A stretch of 64,000 nucleotides of DNA, from the NCBI GenBank assembly GCA_024663395.1, contig JANFAH010000018.1, positions 1 through 64,000 on the forward strand. The letters are read 5' to 3'. Shown here piece by piece: positions 22,135 to 36,170 of the stretch. Numbering within the stretch: position 1 is the first letter of the stretch; each line of letters starts with the position of its first letter. The position numbers and the translations under genes are program-made. Below the pieces are notes generated by a model, which was given only the letters and a program-made list of their open reading frames with translations, searched no databases and was not told where the DNA came from. The stretch comes from Pisolithus tinctorius. Taxonomy: Eukaryota > Basidiomycota > Agaricomycetes > Boletales > Pisolithaceae.

Positions 22135-22689
22135 AGTGTCAGCTCCCTCAACTCCCCCCTTGTCCGGGGTCTCGCTATTACCTCTCTATGTAGTACTTTT
22201 TGCATACAATTCATGTCTAAACATTCCCGCGCTTGAAATCTGGTTTGTAAAATTAGTGATTCAAATTACAGGAGACGTGTATTGGGTTGTGGTGATAGCG
22301 AACATGATAGCGAATCTGTTCGCTATCAGAGAGTATTCACTACCGGTATCTTCGAAAACATACCCTATCGGCGTACGCGTGACGCCTTTGCCGTCGTTAG
22401 CTCATATACTATCTAGCGGTCATTGTCCGATACCTGGACATTACATGATATATTGTGGAAATTGCATAGCACTGATTTACCTTATCGAATTCCTCAATGT
22501 CACGTGGACACAATGTTGGTCACAATGTGTAGACTACAATACACTCGTTCACACACTACACTGTGTTCATGCAACACTGGCGTGTACAATCACCAATGTC
22601 GCGTGCGCACCAATTCGGGTCACAGTGTAGACTACAGTACGCTCATTCACATATATGATCACCTAAGACTTCAATTCAAGATGTTGCGG
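22135..22689. other. Interior KDZ non-coding stretch with short repeats
   Basis: No gene is supported. GATAGCGAA-TCTG-TTCGCTATC forms a perfect 9-bp stem with a 4-base loop at 22,306-22,327. A direct repeat of about 33 bp (GTCACAATGTGTAGACTACA near 22,519 and GTCACAGTGTAGACTACAGT near 22,619) is spaced by about 100 bp. Confidence 0.45.
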
Positions 22690-22779
22690 TCATTGATAGT
22701 AGTAAAGGACATGATTTCGGTAGTAACTACTAAGTATTCGCAGTGATGAAGACGGGGTAGCATCGCTGTTACAATTAAT

Positions 22780-23443
22780 AAACGACCTTTTGGAAAGGGC
22801 AAGAAACCCACCAGGTCTTAGTGCGGCCGAGTTGAACTGAGCCAAACAGATCTGACAGGTCGTCCACTTCAGCCCAGTAGGATTGTTCGCCTTCACTGAG
22901 AGCGGGCGAGGGCGTACGTGGTGCCGTGGGCCAGAAGGGCCCACCAGGGATCGGGATCGCGCGCAGTTCGCCGTTGTTATATGCGGCCGTATAATCCGCA
23001 AGGGCTCGCTGGAGGTCTTACACTTGCTAGTGAACTGCGCCACTGACGTCGAGAACCCGCAATGCGGCATCTTTCCTATGGGTTCGAGATTGAGCTGAAC
23101 AGAGGATAGACAAACAAATAATACATGTATAAAATATGCCAACCTCTTGCCGACGATAACGAGGGTAAAACCCTTCAGGTGGGGAAGTTGGCCGCGGGAC
23201 ATCCGATGGGTGGGGAATGACACTGCTGTGAGACGTGGACGCACGAGGTACTGAAGGGGGGAAGGCTGAACCAGATTGTGACTTGGGAGTGGATTGCGGG
23301 GTGCTTGAGGCCGATGGTGGGGTAGTGGTAGAGCCAGTAATTGTCGCCGACGGACTACATTTTCGAGGACTCCTAAGAGTGGTCCTGGTAACATGACTAC
23401 GTTTCACCACGGTTTTTGACCTTGGTTTCCGTAGTCCCTTCAC
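22780..23443 (-). CDS. Pro/Ser-rich hypothetical protein inside the KDZ element
   Basis: The first exon, from 23,443, encodes a basic start (MKGLRKPRSKTVVKRSH) and a Ser/Pro/Thr-rich stretch to YPRYRRQEVG, followed by a likely intron. A second stretch near 23,010-22,790 reads LQRALADYTAAYNNGELRAI then GEQSYWAEVDDLSDLFGSVQ, protein-like but separated from the first by stops in the straightforward reading. The link between the two is uncertain, and the gene may be broken. No known domain was recognised. Confidence 0.35.
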
Positions 23444-23876
23444 GAGTAGTCTTGGTCGTTGTGATACGCGTGATCGTCTCCTCCGTATCTCGCTCTGTAG
23501 ATCGTGCTATCTGCCAGCTACCATCATCTAACAAGATGTAAAATCCTAGATAAAAAAAAATAAGTCTTCTGTCCTACCTTCGACGCTCGACACCATGGTA
23601 AGACAAGCTTGTGGGTCAGTGCTAAGGACAATACTCAAGGGACAGGAGTGCGAATGCTAGCGACGGCAGATAAGTTTGCAATAAGTCTTGACAGCGCGGT
23701 AACGTCACGTGGTCTGGTGAGGATAGGTCCCGCTCAATGGCATGAAGCACGGAAGCCAGTCATGGCAGGGGGAGCAGCGCGTCGTCACTCCCACAGATGC
23801 AGAAGCTTGACATCCTCGCGAATACGTCGGGTCCAGACCAAAGTTCACCAATCTGCAGGAGTTACGCGAACTCTCC

Positions 23877-26800
23877 ATGAATTGGCAGGTCAAGAAAAAT
23901 CGCTGAACGGGCTGCACGTGCGGCAGAACGCAAACAAGAGCGACTAAGAGGTACGTTTTTGTTACGGTTAACAAAAAAGGCTCACTTTCGATAGAGATGA
24001 CTGTGACCGAGAAGCATGCGCTTGAGGCGCTGCGAGATCCGGCGTTGAACAACTCAGTCGGTGAGGCCGCAGACGACGGATACGAAAGCGACGAGTATGG
24101 CGCAATGGTCCTGGACGGAACGGAGCCACTTGATGTCAGTCATGCTGGTGGTGAGTTTCAAGAACTCACCAGCGGGTTATTGGAGAATTCTGGAAAAAGG
24201 TTAGAATTAACAGGGACCAAGTAATAATAACTGACTGTGTTCAGCGCCTCTCAGAAGATCGGGGGGAAACGCCCGGATTATCGTACGTTCCGGGATCGTA
24301 CTGCTAAACGGACGGCTGCATTCAATGTGCAAATGGGTGCGATGGTGGAAGCTTACATGGCCTGGTCCTTGATCCGGAAGGTGCGAGTGGACGGGGATTT
24401 TTTGATTCGGATGAGCGACGTACACGGGAAGAACAGCAGAGGAGCGACGGCGTAGACACCAGGCTACTCAGTGTACTGGTGTTAGACGTCTTCTGTAAGT
24501 CAATCCGACTGTAGTACACGTGCGGATACTCACGGCATAGTAGGCGCTGAGAAGACTTCTATAACTGTAGGGCCTACTGATCGTTACCTAACTTCAGCTC
24601 TCGTGTGCCACGGTCTAATCCCGTGCTCTCCCATTACCCCCAAGGTCGCCATTACAGTGCAAGCTCTTGACCTGTACCACACTGTTCGTCAACGTTGCCC
24701 CCATCTTTCCATCCAGGGATACGTCAAATCGCTCTGCGATATACACGGGGTTTGCGATTAATATATATTCCGAGGTACCTGAACGCTAACCCTTGACCAT
24801 CCAGGTCCCATTTCACAATCACCGCTCACGTCAATTTTCCATCGCGCTCGACGTTTTACTTGCAAATTTTAGCACTCGTCTCGAACCTTGTGCACCAGGC
24901 ACTGCAGCGCGATCAACCTGACTGGCGGCTCAAGCACGGCTGTCCTTCTTGTACTTACGAATTGCAGGACGAACCGACAATGCGATTCAAGATGCTATTT
25001 GCTCAGGACGGGAATGACTCTCTCAAGAGAGTGGCGACCAGGGTACTGGACGGCAACCTCGATGATGCTTCCCCTCTTACCCCTTCTCATCCTATGCTGG
25101 AGGGTGCGTTTCATCATGAACAATATCTGACCCGTGATTTTGTCGAGAAATTTGCATCCGGACAGCAGACAGGTCACAGCATCGTTGCGGAGGTGAGAAG
25201 TTGTTCTGTTCGCGTTTATTTTCTAGACTTCTTTCTGCATGATAGGATGGTGATGGGAACCTTTGTGCGGAGCGCTGGAAAAACATGAAGGACAGTGCTA
25301 CACAAAAAATGTGGAGCGTATTTGACGAAACAGGAGTCTTCATAGCAGTCTGTCGGCATGGCTTCTGCCTGCTTATCGCAGATATGGTACAAAGTGGCGA
25401 ACAGTACGTAGACTACTTAGAAAGCCCTACTCGCAAACTCACTCATACACAGGTCCAAGTACGTGCTCGCGGTGACGTCCAAACTCCTCGACGCGTTTGG
25501 TTCAGATTTGGGCGGTGGATATGACATCGGCTGTCGATTCAAGACCACTCTAGCATCTAGCGTCCTGGGCGAGCGTGCACGATCACTCAACTATACGTCT
25601 CTTGTTAATGCGTTCCACGGCCACGCTCATAACAGGCTATGTCAGTTAGACAACCTCACAACCTACGTCGAAGGTCTCGGACTCGAAGATCTCGAAGGTT
25701 GCGAGAGGGCTTTTTTCAAAGAGCAATGCCCTTGCGCCGTCTACTCGATACGTGTCAATTTTTCACAGAAGGCAGGCAATTGCGTGCTATTTTGAACACA
25801 ATGACGAACTGGAAGTGTACGCAAATCTCAGTAAGTAATTAACCTTACCCATCTCGACGTATCTAATCCTAAGCAGCAAAGTTCTTACTGAATAACTACA
25901 AACAAGCCCTCGATCTTCTTTCTAATGGCCGCTTGACCCTCGAACGGCTGATGCGCGAGCTAGGAGTAAGCGACCCTGATACCTTTAAGCTTTGGTTGGA
26001 CGAAGAACGTGAATATCTCGGGTCCCTCCTGCGCGAGCCTGTGGAAGAAACGCTGCAGATGGAATATTGGCAACGGCTTGTAAATCTAGCTGGGAGCAGG
26101 TAGGCACTATTACATAGAGAGGTTAGCGTTCTGACTATCAGTAAATTTAGCAAACACCTCGAGTCGATCCTATCTACATGGACTGTCATTATGGCTAACG
26201 ATGCAGCGTCCCCTCGGAGTGATAGCAGTGCGACAAGGAAAGCGGAGACCGTGCGCCGCCATGCCCAAGAGAACTACGAAAAGGACTTGAAGGCTGTACA
26301 GGAGCTCGAGGGACGCCTCGAGATAACACGCCGCTGGGTACCGGAGGACGAGGAATGGCAGGCGGCAGCCCGCCTGGTCGCCAATCGAAAATATCAATGG
26401 GCATTGGATAACGTTGAGCGATTGGTTGTGTCAAGGATCTTCGAGCTGTCAAAGATGAACCAGTCTGGCACTGGTAAGTCCACCTTAGTCGAATTTGTAT
26501 CGCACTGACGATTGCAGGCTATAAACTTCGTAAGCACATTGGCAAGGCCTTGCAAACACGCTCAGCTGCCATCCGGGCTGCCCTCTCCCAATATAATGCT
26601 GCAGCAAAGTCCTCGGCCGTCGAACACTGGAATTTGAGGAGGTTGTTGAGTACGCATTCCTAGCTGACTTTGATCTTCTCAGAGATACGCGGAAGGACAT
26701 ATCGACCCGCCCGTGGGCGTCACCCACTGCCCGCCTCGCCATAAACATGTATTTCAAGTTATGCCGGGCTGAGGAAGAAGTGGTTCGCCTGAATGTGGAG

Positions 26801-27202
26801 ATTCGTCGTGTTGTTACATATCTTATTGACGAAGACCGCTACCTCCGGGCTTGTGAAGCCCTCTACCAGGATACCAACCCCGCGCTTGCATACCAAATTT
26901 CTAGGTACCGTGCCATCCGCTCCCGATTCACCCCATTGCACCTCCGTACCCTCGAAAAAATATCCCATCTCCCCGGATTCAGGGGTACCCTAACCCCTGG
27001 CATTAGCGTATCACGTGGCCCAGGGGATAGCGCACATGTCCCGCAGCGGGTCCCTATACAGTCCGTATTGTCATCCCCACCTATTTGTACAGATGATGGC
27101 GAAGAGGAGGCCGATGAAGACCTTGACGATGATCATGGGGATGATTTGGAGGAGCAATGCGAGGCGTTGCAGCATATCCTAAGTGTTACTACAGACACAT
27201 AA
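23877..27202 (+). CDS. KDZ transposase, probably frameshifted
   Basis: The RNase-H-fold KDZ transposase cuts and joins the transposon ends. The N-terminal part has MNWQVKKNR, ALRDPALN, DISHAG-like DVSHAGG and RPDYRTFRDRTAKRTAAF. Next come YLTSALVCHGLIPCSP, CPHLSIQGYVKSLCDIHG and a Cys pair in HGCPSCTYEL. Catalytic-core blocks are VFDETGVFIAVCRHGF (about 25,322), GGGYDIGCRF (about 25,513), NAFHGHAHNRLCQ (about 25,610) and GLEDLEGCERAF (about 25,675). A helical region follows, and an acidic tail ends at 27,202. Apparent frame breaks lie near 23,903 (AATCGCTGAACGG), 24,366, 24,862 and 26,605; other junctions are normal introns. The start is uncertain because the real N terminus may lie in an earlier exon. 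Confidence 0.85.
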
Positions 27203-27321
27203 GTAGATAAATTACTTAAATGTCCTTGCATCAGTTGACTTTGGCGAGAATATGGGATTTCATGTGACAGGGCACTAGTTGCGTATGAATACTACATGTT
27301 CGTGAAATTCCGATGTTTGTG

Positions 27322-28073
27322 CGTTGTGTAGTTGTTGAGATATGCGAGCTCGCTGTCGACAACGGCGACGAGAGGTGTCGGGGATGACACGTCACGTGCG
27401 TGGGAAGTACGGGTGGGCGTTGATGACAAAGCCCAGTGCGACGCGGCACCACTCTGGTAGCTTAGTACTTAGTATCTAGTGGTAATTAATAATATGTTAC
27501 AGAATGCTAGCTAGACATGAGTACTATACGGCCGTGAAAGTCCGATGTTTGCGCGTTGTGTAGTTGTTGAGATATGCGAGTTCGCTGTCGGCAACGGCGA
27601 CGAGAGGTGTCGGGGATGACGCGTCACGTGCGTGGGAAGTACGGGTGGTGTGTTGATGACAAATCCTAGTGCGACGCGGCACAGCTCTGGTAGCTTAGTA
27701 CATAGTATCTAGTGGTAATTAATAATATGTTACAGAATGCTAGCTAGACATGAGTACTATACGGCCGTGAAAGTCCGATGCTTGTACGTTGTGTAGTTGT
27801 TGAGATATGCGAGCTCGCTGTCGACAACGGCGACGAGAGGTGTCGGGGATGACGCGTCACGTGCGTGGGAAGCATCGGCGGGGCGCTGATGACAAATCCC
27901 AGTGCGCCTGGTGTGGCTCAGGTAGATTAGTGGCTCTTAATCTTTTTAAGTACTCTACGGTATTCAATAATTATTCATTGAGGGGGAAAACACCTCAAAT
28001 GCCTCGTCTTAGACCGACATCAAAACAGCAATGTTGTGTCTAATTAGATTATATAAGTGGGAGTATCAGGTGG
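27322..28073 (-). repeat. Right terminal inverted repeat (752 bp)
   Basis: Mirror of the left arm, ending GTGGGAGTATCAGGTGG at 28,073. It diverges from the left arm inside ACAACG at its inner edge, where the left arm continues into two more subterminal repeats. Confidence 0.92.
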
Positions 28074-28079
28074 AATATA
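28074..28079 (+). repeat. Right target-site duplication AATATA
   Basis: Exact copy of 17,085-17,090, directly outside the right terminal repeat. Confidence 0.8.
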
Positions 28080-28543
28080 CCCACCTTTCGTGGGTAGCGA
28101 CACGAAAACTGAAGCTGAACTCGGAGACACTGCCATAAGAGGAAGTGGATCTACTTCGGCGCGATAGCGACGCTGGGCTCAGGAACCAGAACTTGTGTGC
28201 GAGTCACTCCAGGATCGCCAGTAGTGCTTTTGGGTGTGAGTGCGACTGTAGACTCAGACTTGAACGTTGTGGTGCCCGGACCGATTACGAATCACGACCG
28301 GTCCGCCGCGCTCCTTCCGGCCGAAGATCCCGTTCAGCCTCTTGGAAAGATGACTCGCCTTACAGTTGGTCACTGCATTATTTTACTTTGTTAGTTATGC
28401 AACGCGGAAAGGGAAGGCAAATTGACGAGTTACGGAAACTGAGGTAGAAGCCAGGTGTGTGCATGCAGTAACCAGAACCCACTAGTTCACTAGTTCGGGC
28501 CGTACGGAAGCGCGATTGTCCGGCTTTCCATACACATGGGGTT
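28080..28543. other. Right flank of the KDZ insertion, no supported gene
   Basis: Protein-like stretches occur on both strands (plus 28,197-28,394, containing VLLGVSATVDSDLNVVVPGP; minus about 28,300-28,165, containing STVALTPKSTTGDPG), but neither has a clean start or splice signals. It could hold part of a gene split by the transposon. Confidence 0.25.
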
Positions 28544-29152
28544 ATGACGGTTCAGTGCGTCACTGCGTATCAACCCACCATCAGAATGGCTGAGTGGCCC
28601 CTGTTTGTAACCCAGTCATTCAATTCAGCAGCTGCCAGTGATCCCGCTGGTACAGACGAGTCCGTACTCTATGGTCCATATACTCGTCTCCTCTATAATC
28701 TGTTCTCTTTCGATGGTCCGTACGAGGTCCTGCCTCAGTACCAAATCCAAGGTGACAGTATCAATGTCACCACAATTTTTGTTATAGAGCTCCAACGGCG
28801 TCCCGTCTTCTGGATGGAAGTGAATTCCTCTGCCTCCTTCCGCTTCAGCTCTAAACGCAAAGAGGCGGATAGTCAAATGAGGAAGCGTGTTGCAGACATG
28901 CGAGTGAATTTGGCCATCCCAGTTTTGCATGGTGTTAGTGCGTTTGGCACCCGCTTGTGCTTCTACAGATACGACGCTCGTTCGCAAGAGTTGACGCCAC
29001 ACCGGATTCTGGCACATCCGACTCTTGTTACAGAGTTCGCGCCGACCGATAACTGGAATTGTGATCTCTTGCAAGCCGATGGGGCGCAACGCTTGAAACA
29101 AGTTGTAGAGGAGGTGAAGGAGATGTGTTCTCAAATTCAGCCGCTTGCGTAG
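28544..29152 (+). CDS. Agaricomycete orphan-family protein, possible nuclease-like fold
   Basis: A single-exon frame of 202 residues; an alternative start is Met-15 (28,586). Features are a central strand block FVIELQRRPVFWMEVN followed by RKEADSQMRKRVADM, then LHGVSAFGTRLCFYRYD and a C-terminal WNCDLLQADGAQRLKQVVEE. I recall many short Agaricomycete proteins with the same order, in which the first block reads like the (D/E)XK of a restriction-endonuclease-like fold. Here the Lys position is Asn, so catalysis would be doubtful. It converges with MCM4 (268 bp between stop codons). Function unknown. Confidence 0.65.
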   Translation: MTVQCVTAYQPTIRMAEWPLFVTQSFNSAAASDPAGTDESVLYGPYTRLLYNLFSFDGPYEVLPQYQIQGDSINVTTIFVIELQRRPVFWMEVNSSASFRFSSKRKEADSQMRKRVADMRVNLAIPVLHGVSAFGTRLCFYRYDARSQELTPHRILAHPTLVTEFAPTDNWNCDLLQADGAQRLKQVVEEVKEMCSQIQPLA

Positions 29153-29419
29153 GTACATGATTCTATGTTTCATCGAACCACTTCAGCTTTGTTTCCATGA
29201 ATTGATGGGCTGTATAAACACGCTACACAACTGAACCGTCTGCATCCCACATATACGCATGTTGGTACAATCACGAAATAATTTTATTGCCTACGTTGCG
29301 TGATGTTGTGAGCACTACACCGAGATACCGCAGAAACACCTTCAAGTGTGAATTTGACCTTCCTTCAGCATGTCTTCCTGGTTGGAATTTGAGCCTTGGA
29401 AAAACGCAGTACATTCCCC

Positions 29420-32773
<3,354 letters not shown>

Positions 32774-32905
32774 GATCTTGAGTCTCTGACTACAACACTT
32801 CACACCAATAAGTAAAGAAAAGAGATGCGAACGCGTCGCGACGCGTCAATTCGCTTTGTGTTTAGGGCGGGCAAAGTCCCGACACTCAACTAACCTCCAC
32901 CAGCC
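32774..32905. promoter_or_regulatory. Shared divergent promoter of MCM4 and ORC3 with a palindromic MCB
   Basis: Only 132 bp separate the two start codons. At 32,831-32,846 lies ACGCGTCGCGACGCGT, a perfect 16-bp palindrome containing two ACGCGT MluI cell-cycle boxes. In yeasts this box is bound by MBF (Swi6/Mbp1 type) to switch on S-phase genes at G1/S. Its central position suggests one site set serving both genes. Confidence 0.75.
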
Positions 32906-35753
32906 ATGGCATCAAACAGTGGACTGGAAGATATCAATCAGGTTCGTAAATACGGCGTGACGCTTCCATGCCAGAGTTAATGATACCGCGTCAAACAGAC
33001 TACAGTTTATATTCCATACCAGGAGGAAGGTGAAAGACGTCGCTATGTAACCCGACACGAATATCGTTCTGAGACTGTATACCAGATGAACAGGATGACT
33101 GCGATTCGTATACCTTGTTTCCAGAGCAAGACCTCCCTAACGGTTACGAACTACGTTTGGCAGCCTACCGGGCAGCTTGGCTCAAATGCCTAGGCAGAAT
33201 ACAGGTATGGTTATCTACTCGTGCAGCCGAAGAGAATCTATTTCTGATCATGCCACAGGACCTTACCCGAGCCCTGCACGCCCCCGTGATAGACAAAGTC
33301 TCGGAACTAGTCAATAAGTCGTATATCGACATCTTGCCTGGCTTGCCGTACGCAGAACTTCCAGTCATCTCAGTATCAAGTGAGGAACCATAACAGTCAC
33401 TCCGACGACCTATTCATAAAACTCGCAGCGAATGGTGCCTCCTTGTTCCTGGATGAGATCATGTCCCAACTAGAAGGACGTGATGACGATGCCCTCTTCG
33501 GAGATGTCAATAGTGGCCATCTAGTCACGCATATATTTCCAAGCGACTGTCCGAATATCTCTTCTGCTATGAAGACCCTTGTAACGGGTTTTATCACAAA
33601 ATATGAGCAAGAACTAGGTAGGTAAAGTTGAACCTGCTGCCCAGACTACCCTCCAAATAGACCTTCGCAGGTTCAGGCAAACGCAAACCGGGAACTTCGC
33701 TCAGCACAATGGACCTCAATCTGTTGCAAGCGTGGTTTGACGCGCTGCTCAGAGCAAGAGGTGGGTAAACAAAGAAGTGAACTCGCCTGTGTACTCTATG
33801 AATTCGACAGACATTAACGAGAACGAAATTCGTCTGGTCGTCGTTTTGCACGATTTCGAGCAGTTCGAACCAGCAGTGGTTCAGGACCTATTCGAGATTT
33901 GCAGGTTGGCTCGCAGCCATCACTTTGTTTTCTTAGTATTTGACCATTTCGACCCGCAGTCTTGCAATACCTCGGTTACCATTGGTATTCGTCTTATTAT
34001 TGTCTTCGCCTCCATCACCCTCCTACATCCATATGACCTACCCTCGACGTACGCTGTCTCTATTGCAAATCCGAACCTGTGTCTTCTCTTGGAGCAACGA
34101 TATTTTGCACGAGATACTGCTGAAGGTGTGTAACGTAACAAGCCTTTTGGTAATTTAGCTCTTGAGCGCTGGGTCATGTCATCCAGACGTTTTTTGACGT
34201 GGATTTCGAACCAGAGCTGATGATTGGACCAGCTCAAATTGATTTCCTCGTCGATTTCTTTGAGAGACACTCGGCCTCACTCGATAGTCTTGTATCGATT
34301 TTGCAGGTGGGAGTGATCTCTCTGCACTCTATCAATTCCTGCAACTATTAATTGCTACCATAGCTCATACATATGAAGCATTTTGAGGAGCCGCTGACCG
34401 TTTTTCTTCACAACGAACGACTTGGATCATCGGATGCTGGAAACAGCGTTCTTGGTGAACCCGCATCATTCGGTTTCCTCGACGCCCTTTTCACCCGTGT
34501 TCATAGTACGCAGGACGCCAATGGCCGAAGGGAGTGGTTAAATACATCATTTGACGGTCTATTATCAGCTGTTCAGACAGCGCGAAAAACCTTCCGAACT
34601 CGTGTAAGGCTCTTACGAGTAGCGTTCCAAGTGATCCTCTTGATTCGTACGTTTATGATCGCGGAAGGCTACAAGGTCGAGGCGACACTCCCCGAATTGA
34701 TGTGTGGTGCCATCCGTGGGCGAATCCAAAACGTTATGAAGTACCTGTGTACCATGGTGAAGTATGTTCTTGTTGTGCTCCACTCCTAGTACTCGACTAA
34801 CTTGGCTTAGAAAGCTCCGGAAGGAACAACTCAACAAACTATTGCCAGAGTTGCGCAATTTTTTTGCCAGTCTACCAGATTATGTGCGAGAGACCGAGAA
34901 GGCTGTAACATCGCGGATCGATACGGCGTTCTCTGCGAGAGACGACGAAGCTCATGTTGTCGCTGGACTGCTCTCGGAATGGCTTTTGGCGTATTTTGAG
35001 TGCGTATTACTCCCCCCTCATTCTGACTTTTGAAATGACATGTTGACCACGTAGAGAGAGAATCGTCTCCCTCGAGGACACACCATTGTGGGATATTTGG
35101 TATACTGGGTCAACGCCTTTCCCAACTGACGTACGTGCAACTGCAACTGGTCATATGCCGACTGACCTAAGTTCTAGTTGCTTAATCCCTCTGTCCGAGC
35201 CTCCATTCTCGCTGGCCTGCTCCATCCCCAAGCGTTCAGTGCATCCGTTGCAACCAACGGACGGAGCGCTCACAATAACACTGAAAGCGATGGCGAGAAT
35301 GAAGACGACCCCTTGCTGCACATGCCAGACACGAGTATCCTATTCCAGCGGTACCTCGACAGCGGCAAGATGATCAATGTGTACGACTGGTTCGAATCCT
35401 TTGCGGTTGTCCTTGAGGAACAAAAACGTCATCACCAACGGACACAATCCCGCAATCTGCCCGAGCGCAATGGGAGACCTTCCACCCCACGTACCCCACG
35501 TACCCCTCGGACACCTTCCCGTCATAACCGTAGCGGAAAAGGCCGTCAGCAGAAAGAGCAGGACAGCGACGATCCTCCCGAACAACAGGCAGAGGAGGAA
35601 ACCGAAGAACAAATGGAGAATTGGAGGTTGGAGGCTCAAGCTCGGTTCATTCGTGCGTTGCATGAACTCGATTATATCGGGTTCATCAGACATACGGGCA
35701 GGAGGGCTGAGCATGTTATGCGTACCGTGTTTGACGCACCGATATCGGAGTAA
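32906..35753 (+). CDS. ORC3: ORC3, origin recognition complex subunit 3
   Basis: Starts at 32,906 (MASNSGLEDINQ) and ends with TAA at 35,751-35,753; about eleven exons whose junctions all keep frame with short GT..AG introns (for example 33,379 to 33,428, which restores VISVSTNGASLFLDE). Conserved ORC3 blocks are YELRLAAYRAAWLKCLGRIQ, ALHAPVIDKV, the ATPase-like core VVVLHDFEQFEPAVVQDLFE, IPRLPLVFVLLLSSPPSPSY, MKHFEEPLTVFL and the C-terminal ARFIRALHELDYIGFI..TGR. The linker near residue 600 contains TPRTPRTPRTP and a Lys/Arg/Glu-rich segment, plausible CDK sites. ORC3 loads MCM2-7 at origins together with the other ORC subunits, so the head-to-head pairing with MCM4 is functional as well as positional. 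Confidence 0.93.
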
Positions 35754-36170
35754 CGTGTGTGTTGTTGCTTTTCTTGCTATAAGGTATATACATATAGAAA
35801 CGTTTTTACTTTCAAAGTCAGCTGTAGAATTTGGAGGCTTAATGCCTGATTTAACAATGCCACGACGTGCATTATTATCAGTACTGTCGTTCAATAGATT
35901 CGGGCCTTTGGCCGGAATTCAATATATGTATTTATCCACCACTTATCCCTCTGTACTACCCCACAGTTACGAGATATGTAGCTCGACGGGATTCTTCACT
36001 TCTTATAATTTCTCGCAAAGCCCACTTTACCTGCGGTGTTGTGAATGTTGACCTCAAGAGCTCGTGAGACACAAGTAGGACTCGGATACTTATGCAGCTC
36101 GTAAGTAGTGTTATCTGGATAGGAAACGTGAGGCTGACTACCTTCAAATTTGAAAGCTGTTCTTCACCAA
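35754..36170. other. Intergenic, convergent 3' ends
   Basis: The 3' untranslated regions of ORC3 (plus) and the amidohydrolase (minus). It is AT-richer than its surroundings. No gene is seen. Confidence 0.4.

Larger units (their letters stand above)
17091..28073 (+). mobile_element. Complete KDZ-class (Kyakuja-Dileera-Zisupton) DNA transposon
   Basis: The 10,983-bp element is bounded by 752-bp terminal inverted repeats with tips CCACCTGATACTCCCAC and a perfect 6-bp duplication AATATA. It carries a KDZ transposase on the plus strand, a conserved KDZ-neighbour gene on the minus strand and one or two further unknown genes. The terminal repeats are equal in length and identical wherever I compared them, which suggests a recent insertion. 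The transposase, however, contains several frameshifts, so this copy may be non-autonomous. Zisupton-type relatives are reported with 8-bp duplications; here only 6 bp match. TET/JBP dioxygenase genes, often linked to fungal KDZ elements, are absent. Confidence 0.9.

Noticed and set aside
17091..28073. Search for a TET/JBP dioxygenase gene in the KDZ element
   Set aside because: No HxD..H iron-binding arrangement or TET/JBP core blocks were recognised in any frame.
33000..33115. Apparent frameshift near the ORC3 N terminus
   Set aside because: Resolved by a normal intron with donor GAAG|GTGAAA and acceptor TACCAG that restores the frame.
35377..36051. 224-codon plus-strand frame and 184-codon minus frame over the ORC3 3' end
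   Set aside because: Overlap the well-supported ORC3 C-terminal exon in other frames; no family resemblance.
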